From Caulobacter sp. RHG1 (GTDB taxonomy: Bacteria > Pseudomonadota > Alphaproteobacteria > Caulobacterales > Caulobacteraceae): a DNA stretch of 64,000 nt. The notes under the pieces were generated by a model. That model was not told the origin of the DNA, made no database searches, and saw nothing but the letters and a program-made list of their open reading frames with translations. A program made the translations under genes and the position numbers. This document shows positions 44,020 through 52,132 of this stretch, piece by piece (the first letter of the stretch is position 1; each line of letters opens with the position of its first letter). The stretch covers positions 310,001 through 374,000 of the forward strand of contig NZ_SMZP01000004.1 in NCBI RefSeq assembly GCF_013181195.1. Direction: 5' to 3'.

Positions 44020-45516
44020 TCAGATCTCTTGATTGTACTTACCCACCCGGTCGCCCAGGCGCGGCTTCACTTCCTCGCGGAACAGCGCCCGCATGTCGTC
44101 TTCCGACTGGGTGCTCTCGACCACGACCACGACTTCCGGCTTGTTCGATGAGGCGCGGACCAGGACCCACGAGCCGTCGTCCAGGTGGACGCGCACGCCA
44201 TTGACGGTGATCACCTCGGTGATCTTGCGGCCCAGGATCGAGCCGCCGGCGGCGAACAGGTCCTGGTATTCCTTCACCACGTCATCGACGACGCCGTACT
44301 TCACCTCGTCGCCGCACTTGGGGCTCATGGTCAGCGAGGTGAAGGCCACCGGCAGGGCCTTGCGCATGTCCGACAGCTTCACGCCCGGATTGCGGTCCAG
44401 CATGGCCAGGATGGCGGCCGCCGCGGTCAGGCCGCAGTCGTAGCCGTAGCCCAAGTCGCCGTTCATGAAAAAGTGGCCGCTCTTCTCGAAGCCGGCCAGG
44501 GCGCCCAGCTCGGCGCTCTTGCGCTTGATGTAGCTGTGGCCGGTCTTCCAGTAGATCACCTTGCAGCCGTGCTGCTGCAGGATCGGGTCGGTGGCGTAGA
44601 GGCCAGTCGACTTCACGTCGACGACGAAGGTCGCGCCGGGGTGCAGCGGGGCGAGGTCGCGGGCCAGCATCAGGCCGATCTTGTCGGCGAAGATCTCCTC
44701 GCCCTCGTCATCCACAACGCCGCAGCGGTCACCGTCGCCGTCGAAACCGAAGGCCAGGTCCGCACCGGTCTCGCGCACGGTCGCGGCCATGGCGTGCAGC
44801 ATCTCGGCGTCTTCGGGGTTGGGATTGTACTTCGGGAAGGTGAAGTCGAGGTCAGTGTCCATCGGCACCACCTCGGCCACGCCCATCTTCTGCAGGGCCT
44901 CGACCACGAAGGCGCCGGCCGTGCCGTTGCCACAGGCGGCGATCACTTTGAGAGGCCGGGTGACGTTGGCGCGCTTGGCGACGTCGTCGATATAGCGTTG
45001 GGCCTCGCCCTGCACCCGGATCAGCTTGCCGCCGTCACGCTCGACGAATTCAGCGCCAAGGACGATCGCTTTGAGGCGGCTCATCTCGTCGGGGCCAAAG
45101 GTCAGGGGCTTCTGGGCGCCCATCTTCACGCCGGTCCAGCCGTTCTCGTTGTGGCTGGCGGTGACCATGGCCACGCACGGAATGTCGAGGTCGAACTGGG
45201 CGAAATAGGCGGTCGGCGACAGGGCCAGGCCGATATCGTGCACTTCGCAGCCGGCGCCGATCAGGCCCAGGATCAGGGCGTTCTTGATCGAGGTCGAATA
45301 AGAGCGGAAGTCGTGGCCGACCACGATCTTCGACTGACCCAGCTCCTGGATGTAGGTGCCCAGGCCCAGGCCCAGGGCCTGCACGCCCAGCAGGTTGATC
45401 TCCGGGCCAAACAGCCAGCGCGCATCGTACTCACGGAAGCCGGTCGCCTTGACCAACGGTTCGTTTTCATAGGCGGCGGTATTCGCAACGAGATCGGCGC
45501 GGGGCGCGGAGAACAT
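44020..45516 (-). CDS. pgm: Phosphomannomutase/phosphoglucomutase
   Basis: 498 residues, the normal size of the alpha-D-phosphohexomutase family. The phosphoserine loop is AMVTASHNENGWTGVKMG, the metal-binding loop GFDGDGDRCGVVDD, the sugar-binding loop FEKSGHFFMN and the C-terminal phosphate site RASSNKPEVVVVVES. It interconverts hexose-1- and hexose-6-phosphates for sugar nucleotides used in surface polysaccharides. Mannose and glucose forms are not separable by eye. A strong terminator follows. Confidence 0.95.
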   Translation of the reverse strand: MFSAPRADLVANTAAYENEPLVKATGFREYDARWLFGPEINLLGVQALGLGLGTYIQELGQSKIVVGHDFRSYSTSIKNALILGLIGAGCEVHDIGLALSPTAYFAQFDLDIPCVAMVTASHNENGWTGVKMGAQKPLTFGPDEMSRLKAIVLGAEFVERDGGKLIRVQGEAQRYIDDVAKRANVTRPLKVIAACGNGTAGAFVVEALQKMGVAEVVPMDTDLDFTFPKYNPNPEDAEMLHAMAATVRETGADLAFGFDGDGDRCGVVDDEGEEIFADKIGLMLARDLAPLHPGATFVVDVKSTGLYATDPILQQHGCKVIYWKTGHSYIKRKSAELGALAGFEKSGHFFMNGDLGYGYDCGLTAAAAILAMLDRNPGVKLSDMRKALPVAFTSLTMSPKCGDEVKYGVVDDVVKEYQDLFAAGGSILGRKITEVITVNGVRVHLDDGSWVLVRASSNKPEVVVVVESTQSEDDMRALFREEVKPRLGDRVGKYNQEI

Positions 45517-45615
45517 CGAAAGGCTCGCTTCAATTGTGACGAAGGGGCTTTAGCCGCCTGAAGCTCAGGCGACTAGCGCGTTCGCATGACAAAGTTCGAT
45601 TAATTCAGATGTGAC

Positions 45616-46572
45616 TTAGATCACGCCGGCGCGGAGCAGGTCGTGGACATGCAGTATGCCGACTGGGCGTTCGTCCTGCACCACGAACAGCACGGTGATC
45701 CGGCGCTCGTTCATGATCTTCAGCGCCTCGGCCGCCAGGGCGCCGGGCGTGATGGTCAGGGGCGAGCGGGTCATGACGTGATCGGCGGTGTGGGTCAGCA
45801 GGCCGTCCATGTGGCGACGCAGGTCGCCATCGGTGATCAGGCCCACCAGGCGGCCGGCCGCGTCGACCACCCCCACCGCGCCGAAGCGCTTCTCGCTCAT
45901 CACCAGCAGGGCGTCGGGCATGGCCGCCGTGGCCTTGGTCAGCGGCAGTTCGCCGTCGCCATGCATCAGGTCGCCGACCGTGCGCAGCATCGCGCCCAGC
46001 TTGCCGCCGGGGTGGAAGATGCGGAAGTCGCTGGCCGTGAAGCCGCGACGCTCCAGCAGGGCTACGGCGATGGCGTCGCCCAAGGCGATCTGCAGGGTGG
46101 TCGAGGTGGTGGGGGCGTTGACCTCGGCCGTGGCTTCCGGCGCGTCGGGCAGCAGCAGCAGGATGTCGGCGGCGCGACCCAGTTGGCTTTGCGCGTCGGC
46201 GGTCATGGCGATCAGCGGGATCGAGAACCGCTTGGCATAGGCCAGGGTGTCGGTCAGTTCGCGGCCGGCGCCCGACTTCGACAGAGCCAGCACGACATCG
46301 TCGGGGCCGATCATGCCGAGATCGCCGTGGCTGGCCTCGGCGGGATGGACGAACATCGCCTGGGCGCCGGTCGAGGCCAGGGTGGCGGCGATCTTGCGCG
46401 CCACGTGGCCGGACTTGCCCATGCCGGTGCAGACGATGCGGCCCTTGGCGGCGAACAGGGTCTCGACGGCCTTGGCGAAGGCCTCGCCCAGCGACTCGGA
46501 CAGGGTGCGAAGGGCGTCGGCCTCGGTCAGCAGGACCCGGCGGCCGATGGAGACGGCGTCGAAGGAGCTCAT
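45616..46572 (-). CDS. kdsD: D-arabinose-5-phosphate isomerase, KpsF/GutQ family
   Basis: 318 residues from the ATG at 46572. The SIS domain has VCTGMGKSGHVARKIAATLAS, the His in VHPAEASHGDLGM and LSKSGAGRELTDTL. Two C-terminal CBS motifs (VGVVDAAGRLVGLITDGDLRR and VLFVVQDERPVGILHVHDLLR) follow. It turns ribulose-5-phosphate into arabinose-5-phosphate, the first step to KDO for lipopolysaccharide. The start overlaps the stop of a small membrane-protein gene by four bases. Confidence 0.94.
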   Translation of the reverse strand: MSSFDAVSIGRRVLLTEADALRTLSESLGEAFAKAVETLFAAKGRIVCTGMGKSGHVARKIAATLASTGAQAMFVHPAEASHGDLGMIGPDDVVLALSKSGAGRELTDTLAYAKRFSIPLIAMTADAQSQLGRAADILLLLPDAPEATAEVNAPTTSTTLQIALGDAIAVALLERRGFTASDFRIFHPGGKLGAMLRTVGDLMHGDGELPLTKATAAMPDALLVMSEKRFGAVGVVDAAGRLVGLITDGDLRRHMDGLLTHTADHVMTRSPLTITPGALAAEALKIMNERRITVLFVVQDERPVGILHVHDLLRAGVI

Positions 46573-46802
46573 TGAGGCATCTTGCCGGCGGCTTCGACGG
46601 CCTTCTTGGCGGCTTCTTCGCGGCGGCGGGCGGCGTCCTTTTCCTTCTGCAGCTTGGCCTTCATCTCGGGGGTCTGCTGCACTGGCGTGTGGCCGAACGG
46701 CCCCCACGAGCGGTCGCCCTGGCCCTGCGGCCAGACGAGGGAAAAGGTGATCAGCGCCACGGCGACGAGGCCCATCAGCGGCATGAAGAAGCGATCCGGC
46801 AT
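46569..46802 (-). CDS. Small single-pass membrane protein coupled to kdsD
   Basis: 77 residues from the ATG at 46802. One hydrophobic helix (FMPLMGLVAVALITFSLVW) is followed by a charged alpha-helical tail (EMKAKLQKEKDAARRREEA), probably a coiled coil in the cytoplasm or periplasm. I do not recognise a family. The TGA overlaps the kdsD ATG (ATGA), so it is the first gene of that unit. An in-frame upstream extension to 46931 is basic, proline-rich and has no ribosome site, so I reject it. Confidence 0.7.
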   Translation of the reverse strand: MPDRFFMPLMGLVAVALITFSLVWPQGQGDRSWGPFGHTPVQQTPEMKAKLQKEKDAARRREEAAKKAVEAAGKMPQ

Positions 46803-46945
46803 GGCGCCGCTATAGCACGACGGGAGCCGAGGGGGAGGGGCGAGAAGAAGGCGCTTGTGGGGCGGGTTGTGGGGCATCCGCGCTTGACGCTTGCGGCGGC
46901 TGGCCTTAGCCCGCCCGTGAGACCTCCCCATACGAAGGAAGCCCG

Positions 46946-47659
46946 ATGCCGACGCTCGTCCTGCTCCGCCACGGTCAAAGCCAGTGGAACCTCGAGAACC
47001 GCTTCACGGGCTGGGTCGACGTCGACCTGACCGCCGAGGGCGAAGCCCAGGCCAAGAAGGGCGGCGAGCTGATCGCCGCCGCTGGCCTTGATATCGACCA
47101 CGCCTTCACCTCGGTCCAGACCCGCGCCATCCGCACCGGCAACCTGGCCCTGGACGCGGCCAAGCAGTCGTTCGTGCCGGTGACCAAGGACTGGCGCCTG
47201 AACGAGCGCCACTACGGCGGCCTGACCGGCCTGAACAAGGCCGAGACCGCCGAGAAGCACGGCGTCGAGCAAGTCACCGTCTGGCGCCGTTCGTACGACG
47301 TGCCGCCGCCGGAACTGGCCCCGGGCGGTGAGTACGACTTCGCCGCCGACCGTCGCTACAAGGGCGCGACCCTGCCCTCGACCGAGAGCCTGGCCACCAC
47401 CCTGGTCCGCGTTCTGCCCTACTGGGAAAGCGATATCGCGCCGCACCTGAAGGCCGGCGAGACCGTGCTGATCGCCGCCCACGGCAACTCGCTGCGCGCC
47501 ATCGTCAAGCACCTGTTCAATGTGCCGGAAGACAAGATCGTCGGCGTCGAAATCCCGACCGGCAACCCGCTGGTCATCGAGCTGAACGACGACCTGAAGC
47601 CGGTCAGCGCCCGCTATCTGGACGAGAGCCGCGCCGAGACCCTGCCCCAAATCGGGTAG
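46946..47659 (+). CDS. gpmA: 2,3-bisphosphoglycerate-dependent phosphoglycerate mutase
   Basis: 237 residues. The phosphohistidine is in [19 protein letters not shown], with [15 protein letters not shown] next and the second His in [17 protein letters not shown]. These are the classic GpmA blocks. It interconverts 3- and 2-phosphoglycerate in glycolysis. An ACGAAGGAAG ribosome site precedes the ATG. It is followed by the pentapeptide-repeat genes on the same strand after a 90-base gap. Confidence 0.97.
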   Translation: MPTLVLLRHGQSQWNLENRFTGWVDVDLTAEGEAQAKKGGELIAAAGLDIDHAFTSVQTRAIRTGNLALDAAKQSFVPVTKDWRLNERHYGGLTGLNKAETAEKHGVEQVTVWRRSYDVPPPELAPGGEYDFAADRRYKGATLPSTESLATTLVRVLPYWESDIAPHLKAGETVLIAAHGNSLRAIVKHLFNVPEDKIVGVEIPTGNPLVIELNDDLKPVSARYLDESRAETLPQIG

Positions 47660-47749
47660 TCGGTTAACCTTCGCCAGAAACCCTTGGAAACACGGCGTTA
47701 ATTCTGCGCGTTGCATGGTGAGCCCTTAGTTCGGGATTCCATGTGACCG

Positions 47750-49009
47750 ATGAGCGCCGCCGCGCAGCCTACCCAGGAATACAAGCGCCTGACGCAGCAT
47801 GACGTTGACGTCATCTGCGCCAAGCACGATCGCCTGTGGTCGGCGCGGCTGGGCGGCGCGCGCGCCGTGTTCGCCTTCTGCGACCTTTCCGGCCTGTCGA
47901 TGACGGGCCGGAATCTCTGCGACGCCGACTTTACCGGCGCGATCATGGTCGCCTGCGACCTGCGCAAGACCAAGCTGGACAACGCCAACCTGTACGGCGC
48001 CGACATGCAGGGCGCGGACCTGACCGACGCGAGCCTGCGCCGGGCCGACCTGCGCGGCTCCAGCCTGCGCGGCGCCAACCTGACCGGCGCCGACATGTTC
48101 GAAGCAGACCTGCGCGAAGGCACGATCGCCGCCGCCGACCGCAAGGAAGGCTTCCGCGTCATCGAGCTGACCCAGCGAGAGGCCTACGCCACCGGGGCGA
48201 ACCTCTCGGGCGCCAATCTGGAGCGCTCGCGCCTGTCGGGCATCGTGGCGACCAAGGCCGATTTCAGCGACGCGATCCTGAAGGACGCCAAGCTGGTCCG
48301 CGCCAACCTGAAACAAGCCAATTTCAATGGGGCCAACCTGGCCGGCGCCGACCTGTCGGGCGCCAACCTGGCCGGGGCCGACCTGCGCAATACGGTCCTG
48401 GTCGGCGCCAAGACCATGTCGTGGAACATCAACGACACCAATCTGGAAGGCGCCCTGACCGACAAGCCGGCGGGCACCAACGTCTCGGACATGCCCTACG
48501 AACAGATGATCGCCGACCATGCGCGGTGGATCGAGACGGGCGGGGCCGAGGGCAAGCCGTCGGTGTTCGACAAGGCCGATCTGCGTAACCTGCGCTCGAT
48601 CCGCGGCTTCAACCTGACGGCCCTGTCGGCCAAGTCAGCGGTGTTCTATGGCCTCGACATGGAAGGCGCCCAGATGCAGGGCGCGCAACTGGACGGGGCG
48701 GACCTGCGGGCCTGCAACCTGCGCCGGGCCGATCTGCGCGGCGCGCGGCTGAAGGGCGCCAAGCTGACCGGCTCGGATCTGCGGGACGCCCAGCTGGGCC
48801 CACTGCTGATCGCCGCCGATCGCGTTCTGCCCGTCGATCTGACCGGGGCGATCCTGGCCAATGCCGATCTCGCACGCGCCGACCTGCGCCAGGCCAAGAT
48901 GGCCGGGGCGGACGTTTCGCGAGCCAATTTCAGCGGCGCTCAACTGCGCGATGTCGACCTGACCGGCGCGATCCGTCTGGGCGCACGCGGGCTGGACGAT
49001 GTCATCTGA
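47750..49009 (+). CDS. Pentapeptide-repeat protein, first of a tandem pair
   Basis: 419 residues. An N-terminal helix (YKRLTQHDVDVICAKHDRLW) is followed by A(D/N)LxG-type repeats, for example LDNANLYGADMQGADLTDAS, in three blocks: about 30-120, 145-225 and 285-419. These should form right-handed beta-helices. Between the second and third block is a linker with HARWIETGGAEGKPSVFDKADL. Members of this fold can mimic DNA or bind proteins; some shield gyrase, but most are unassigned. The protein shares order, linker and N-terminus with the next gene, so the pair arose by duplication. Confidence 0.88.
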   Translation: MSAAAQPTQEYKRLTQHDVDVICAKHDRLWSARLGGARAVFAFCDLSGLSMTGRNLCDADFTGAIMVACDLRKTKLDNANLYGADMQGADLTDASLRRADLRGSSLRGANLTGADMFEADLREGTIAAADRKEGFRVIELTQREAYATGANLSGANLERSRLSGIVATKADFSDAILKDAKLVRANLKQANFNGANLAGADLSGANLAGADLRNTVLVGAKTMSWNINDTNLEGALTDKPAGTNVSDMPYEQMIADHARWIETGGAEGKPSVFDKADLRNLRSIRGFNLTALSAKSAVFYGLDMEGAQMQGAQLDGADLRACNLRRADLRGARLKGAKLTGSDLRDAQLGPLLIAADRVLPVDLTGAILANADLARADLRQAKMAGADVSRANFSGAQLRDVDLTGAIRLGARGLDDVI

Positions 49010-49129
49010 CGAGCGAGAGTTTTTGGCGCGATATTTTCGCGACATTCGGACGCAGGCTTAACGGTTCGCTCGTCCATCGGCCTCTACAGTGCGCGTAACT
49101 TAGAAAAGAACCTAACGGGGAACAACGTT

Positions 49130-50383
49130 ATGAACGCCGCGCAAAGCGTGGCCGGGCGTCGTCGCCTGAGCCAAGCCGAGCTCGACATGATCGTAACGGC
49201 GCACGAGAAATTCGTTACCGGCAAGCAGGGCGGCAAACGCGCCTCCCTCCGCTTCATGCAGCTGTCGGGCCTAGATCTGTCGTTCCGGAATTTGACTGAC
49301 GCGGACCTGTCCGCCTCGATCCTCGAAGGCTGCCGCATGGTCCGCACCAAGCTGGACCGCGCCAGCCTGTTCGGCTGTGACCTGCGCAAGAGCGACATGC
49401 GCCAGGCTTCGCTGGTCCGCGCGGATCTGCGCGGCGCCTGCCTGCGCGGCGCCAACCTGGCCCAGGCCGACCTGACGCAAGCCGATTTCCGCGAAGGCCA
49501 GATCGCCATTCCGCACCCTCGTAAGGGCCTCGACACCCTGCGCCACGAGACGCGCCAGGGTGAGGTCGACGAAGTGAACTTCTCCGGCGCCACGCTGGAC
49601 GGCTCCCAGTTCGAGGGCGTGTCGGCATTCAAGGCCGATTTCAGCGACTGTTCTTTGCGCGGCGCCAAACTGGCGGGCGCGAACCTGAAGGAAGCCAACT
49701 TGGTCGGGGCCATCCTGGACGGCGCCGACGTCAAGGGCGCCAACCTGGAAGGCGCGAACCTGACCGGCGCGGTCATGGCCGGCGTCGACACCTCGACCGC
49801 CCGCGTGAGCGGCGCCCACATGACTGGCGCGCTGCGCGCCTCGACGCCCGAGGCGGTGTCGAAGGCTCAGTCGCTCTACAAGATGTGCCTGGACAACCAG
49901 CTGTGGTGCCAGACCGGCGGCAAGGAAGGCGCTTGCGCCCGCCTGGACGGCGAGGACCTGCGGCCGCTGGGCGACAGGCTGAAGGGCCTGCGGCTGACAG
50001 CCATGACCGCCAAGGGCGCCTGCATGGTGGGGCTGGACCTCTCCGGGGCCCAGCTGCAGGGCGCCAACCTGGCCGGCGCGGATCTCCGGGCGGCTAACCT
50101 GCGCGGCGCGGACCTGCGCGGGGCCAAGCTGACCGGCGCCAATCTGACCAAGGCCGACCTGCGCCAGGCGTTCCTGTCGCCGCTGCCGCTGGGTCCGACT
50201 CGCCAGACCGAGGTCAGCCTGCAGGGCGCTCGCGTGCGTTATGCGATGATGCAGGCCGCCGACCTCAGCGAAGCGGTTCTGGACGGCGCGGACCTGCGCG
50301 GCTCGGACTTCACCGGGGCCCGGGTGGCCAAGGCGAGTTTCCGGGATGTCGAGCTGAGCTCGGTGCAGGGGCTGGAGTTTTAG
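49130..50383 (+). CDS. Pentapeptide-repeat protein, second of a tandem pair
   Basis: 417 residues. It has the same plan as the upstream paralogue: N-terminal helix (LSQAELDMIVTAHEKFVTG), repeat blocks such as LRGACLRGANLAQADLTQAD, a break with IAIPHPRKGLDTLRHE, more repeats, the linker LWCQTGGKEGACARLDGEDL, and a final repeat block. The linker Trp and TGG-EG residues are shared with the first protein, while the linker here has added Cys residues. No signal peptide, so cytoplasmic. Function unknown. It is 120 bases after its partner, enough for its own promoter. Confidence 0.88.
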   Translation: MNAAQSVAGRRRLSQAELDMIVTAHEKFVTGKQGGKRASLRFMQLSGLDLSFRNLTDADLSASILEGCRMVRTKLDRASLFGCDLRKSDMRQASLVRADLRGACLRGANLAQADLTQADFREGQIAIPHPRKGLDTLRHETRQGEVDEVNFSGATLDGSQFEGVSAFKADFSDCSLRGAKLAGANLKEANLVGAILDGADVKGANLEGANLTGAVMAGVDTSTARVSGAHMTGALRASTPEAVSKAQSLYKMCLDNQLWCQTGGKEGACARLDGEDLRPLGDRLKGLRLTAMTAKGACMVGLDLSGAQLQGANLAGADLRAANLRGADLRGAKLTGANLTKADLRQAFLSPLPLGPTRQTEVSLQGARVRYAMMQAADLSEAVLDGADLRGSDFTGARVAKASFRDVELSSVQGLEF

Positions 50384-50395
50384 GGGCGGGCGCTA

Positions 50396-50520
50396 GCGCC
50401 CCCTCCGTCTCGTCGCGTATCCGCGCCGATCCACCTCCCCCGTTTCACGGGGGAGGATGAAACGTCTCTTCTCCTCCCCTGCGAAGCGGGGGAGGTGGCC
50501 CGAAGGGCCGGAGGGGGCGC
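50396..50520. repeat. Intergenic inverted-repeat element with nested hairpins
   Basis: The ends GCGCCCCCTCCG (50396-50407) and CGGAGGGGGCGC (50509-50520) are perfect 12-base inverted repeats. Within lie the hairpins CCTCCCCCGTTTCACGGGGG plus AGG near 50433-50455 and CTCCCCTGCGAAGCGGGGGA near 50472-50492. It sits between the convergent pentapeptide and Hsp20 genes and is probably one copy of a dispersed family. Confidence 0.75.
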
Positions 50521-50535
50521 TCCTCACCGCAAACG

Positions 50536-50562
50536 AAAAAGGCGGCGTCTTGCGACGCCGCC
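50536..50562 (-). terminator. Rho-independent terminator of the Hsp20 gene
   Basis: Perfect nine-base stem GGCGGCGTC/GACGCCGCC around a GCAA loop (minus strand), followed by TTTTT. It lies 42 bases after the Hsp20 stop. Confidence 0.92.
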
Positions 50563-50603
50563 CAAGTTCAGAGGGGATTGGGGAAACTCAGGAACCGGTC
50601 GGC

Positions 50604-51059
50604 TTACGCCGCCTTTTCGCCTTCGATCAGGCTGGGGCTCGACTTGATTTCCACCGTGCGGGGCTTCAGCGCCTCGGGCACTTCACGCTTCAGCGCCACC
50701 GACAGCAGGCCGTTCGACAGATCGGCGTCAACCACCACCAGGTAGTCGGTCAGCTGGAACTTGCGCTCGAAGTTACGCTCGGCCAGGCCGCGATGCAGGT
50801 ACTGCTTGGCGTCGCCGTCGTTGGCCGCCTTGCGACCGGTGACGGTCAGCAGGTTTTCCTTCACCTCGACATTCAGCTCTTCGGGCTTGAAGCCGGCCAC
50901 CGCGATCTCGATGCGGTAGTCGTTCTCGCTGGTGCGTTCGATGTTGTAGGGGGGGTAGCCCGAGGCCGTTTCACTGCGGGCCGCAGCGTCGAGCTGGGCG
51001 GCGAGGCGGTCGAAACCGACGAGCGAACGGTGCAGGGGCGAAAGGTCGAAAGTACGCAT
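50604..51059 (-). CDS. Small heat shock protein Hsp20 (IbpA type)
   Basis: 151 residues. The alpha-crystallin domain covers about 38-130: YPPYNIERTSENDYRIEIAV, AGFKPEELNVEVKENLLTV, then YLHRGLAERNFERKFQL and GLLSVALKREVPE with the conserved A-x-x-x-G-V-type end (NGLLSVALKREVP). The C-terminal IxI/V-type tail (TVEIKSS) is present. It holds unfolded proteins for refolding during heat stress. The 5' leader carries a ROSE-type thermometer, so translation should rise with temperature. Confidence 0.95.
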   Translation of the reverse strand: MRTFDLSPLHRSLVGFDRLAAQLDAAARSETASGYPPYNIERTSENDYRIEIAVAGFKPEELNVEVKENLLTVTGRKAANDGDAKQYLHRGLAERNFERKFQLTDYLVVVDADLSNGLLSVALKREVPEALKPRTVEIKSSPSLIEGEKAA

Positions 51060-51160
51060 AGGGTCAGATCCTTCTTATCAAGCAAGGTCTTCAAAAGGTT
51101 CGTCCCGTGGCGACCCGAGTTCGGCGTCGCCTGTGGTCCGGAAGGCCCGGGTTTCCAGCG
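51060..51160 (-). promoter_or_regulatory. ROSE-type RNA thermometer in the Hsp20 leader
   Basis: Next to the start, 51080-51089 (GACCTTGCTT) folds back on 51067-51076 (AAGAAGGATC) with a three-base loop. The UUGCU motif faces the AAGGA ribosome site through the mixed and mismatched pairs typical of ROSE. Further upstream there are at least one or two G/C-rich hairpins. A possible sigma-32 -35 box (CTTGAA, minus strand, 51196-51201) lies farther out. Confidence 0.72.
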
Positions 51161-51292
51161 CCTTCGTGAAACTAGTTGGTGAGCGGATTTCCGCGTTCAA
51201 GGGCTTGTCCCGATGGCGAACGTGAATCGTTTGACGCACCCTCCCTCGCGGTTAAGGTCGCCCCGCCCCAATCGCCGAAGGACAAGCTGCTC

Positions 51293-52126
51293 ATGCTCCG
51301 TCGCCACGTCATGCTCGCCGCCGCCGTGCTCACCCTGGCCGCGCCCGCCGCCGCCTTCGCCGCCGATGCGGCGCTGAAAGCTGCGGTTGCTTCGTCCACG
51401 CGTCCGGCCGCCGACGTCGCCCGAGACGGCGCTCGTCACCCGGTCGAGAGCCTGACCTTCTGGGGCCTGAAGCCCAAGCAGACCGTGATCGAGATCTCGC
51501 CCGGCGGCGGCTACTGGACCGAGATCCTGGCGCCCTACGCCAAGGCCACCGGCGGCCACTACATCGCCGGCGTCGCCGACCTGTCCAATCCGAAGATCTC
51601 GGAAGGCGCCAAGAAGGGCCGCGCCGACTTCGAAGCCCGCTTCGCCGATCAGGCCAAGTACGGTCACGTCGCCTACGCCAACTTCGGCGCGACCTCGGGC
51701 CCGCTGGGCGCGCCGGGCTCGGCCGATCTCGTCCTGACCGCCCGCAACGTCCACAACTGGACCGGCGCGCCCGGCATGGCCGACAAGGTGTTCGCCGACT
51801 TCTTCGCCGTGCTGAAGCCGGGCGGCCTGCTGGCCGTCGAGGATCACCGCGCAGACCCGCGCTCGGAAAAGGCGGCCGACGGCTATCTGAACACCGCCAC
51901 GGTCGTGGCGATCGCCAAGAAGGCCGGCTTTGTTCTGGACGCCCAGTCCGAGATCAACGCCAATCCCAAGGACACCAAGGACCATCCGTTCGGCGTCTGG
52001 ACCCTGCCGCCCACCAAGCGCTCGGCTCCCGGCGGCCAGCCGGCCGATCCCAGCTTCGACCGCAGCAAGTACGACGCGATCGGCGAGAGCGACCGCATGA
52101 CCCTGCGCTTCCGTAAGCCGGCTTAA
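51293..52126 (+). CDS. Exported SAM-methyltransferase-like protein, first of a tandem pair
   Basis: 277 residues from the ATG at 51293. A signal peptide (RHVMLAAAVLTLAAPAAAFA) precedes the class I methyltransferase fold: HPVESLTFWGLKPKQTVIEI, the SAM loop region ISPGGGYWTEILAPYAK, ADLVLTARNVHNWTG and LKPGGLLAVEDHRADP. These resemble the predicted-methyltransferase group COG4798. S-adenosylmethionine is not known to be plentiful in the periplasm, so the role outside the cytoplasm is unclear. The C-terminus has NANPKDTKDHPFGVWTLP, shared with the next gene. Confidence 0.83.
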   Translation: MLRRHVMLAAAVLTLAAPAAAFAADAALKAAVASSTRPAADVARDGARHPVESLTFWGLKPKQTVIEISPGGGYWTEILAPYAKATGGHYIAGVADLSNPKISEGAKKGRADFEARFADQAKYGHVAYANFGATSGPLGAPGSADLVLTARNVHNWTGAPGMADKVFADFFAVLKPGGLLAVEDHRADPRSEKAADGYLNTATVVAIAKKAGFVLDAQSEINANPKDTKDHPFGVWTLPPTKRSAPGGQPADPSFDRSKYDAIGESDRMTLRFRKPA

Positions 52127-52132
52127 AGGCGC

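Noticed and set aside
46803..46931. N-terminal extension of the small membrane protein upstream of kdsD
   Set aside because: Basic, proline-rich residues without a ribosome site; the ATG at 46802 directly precedes the membrane helix.
50396..50520. Terminator of the pentapeptide gene
   Set aside because: Nested inverted repeats without a T-run on the plus strand; better read as an intergenic repeat.
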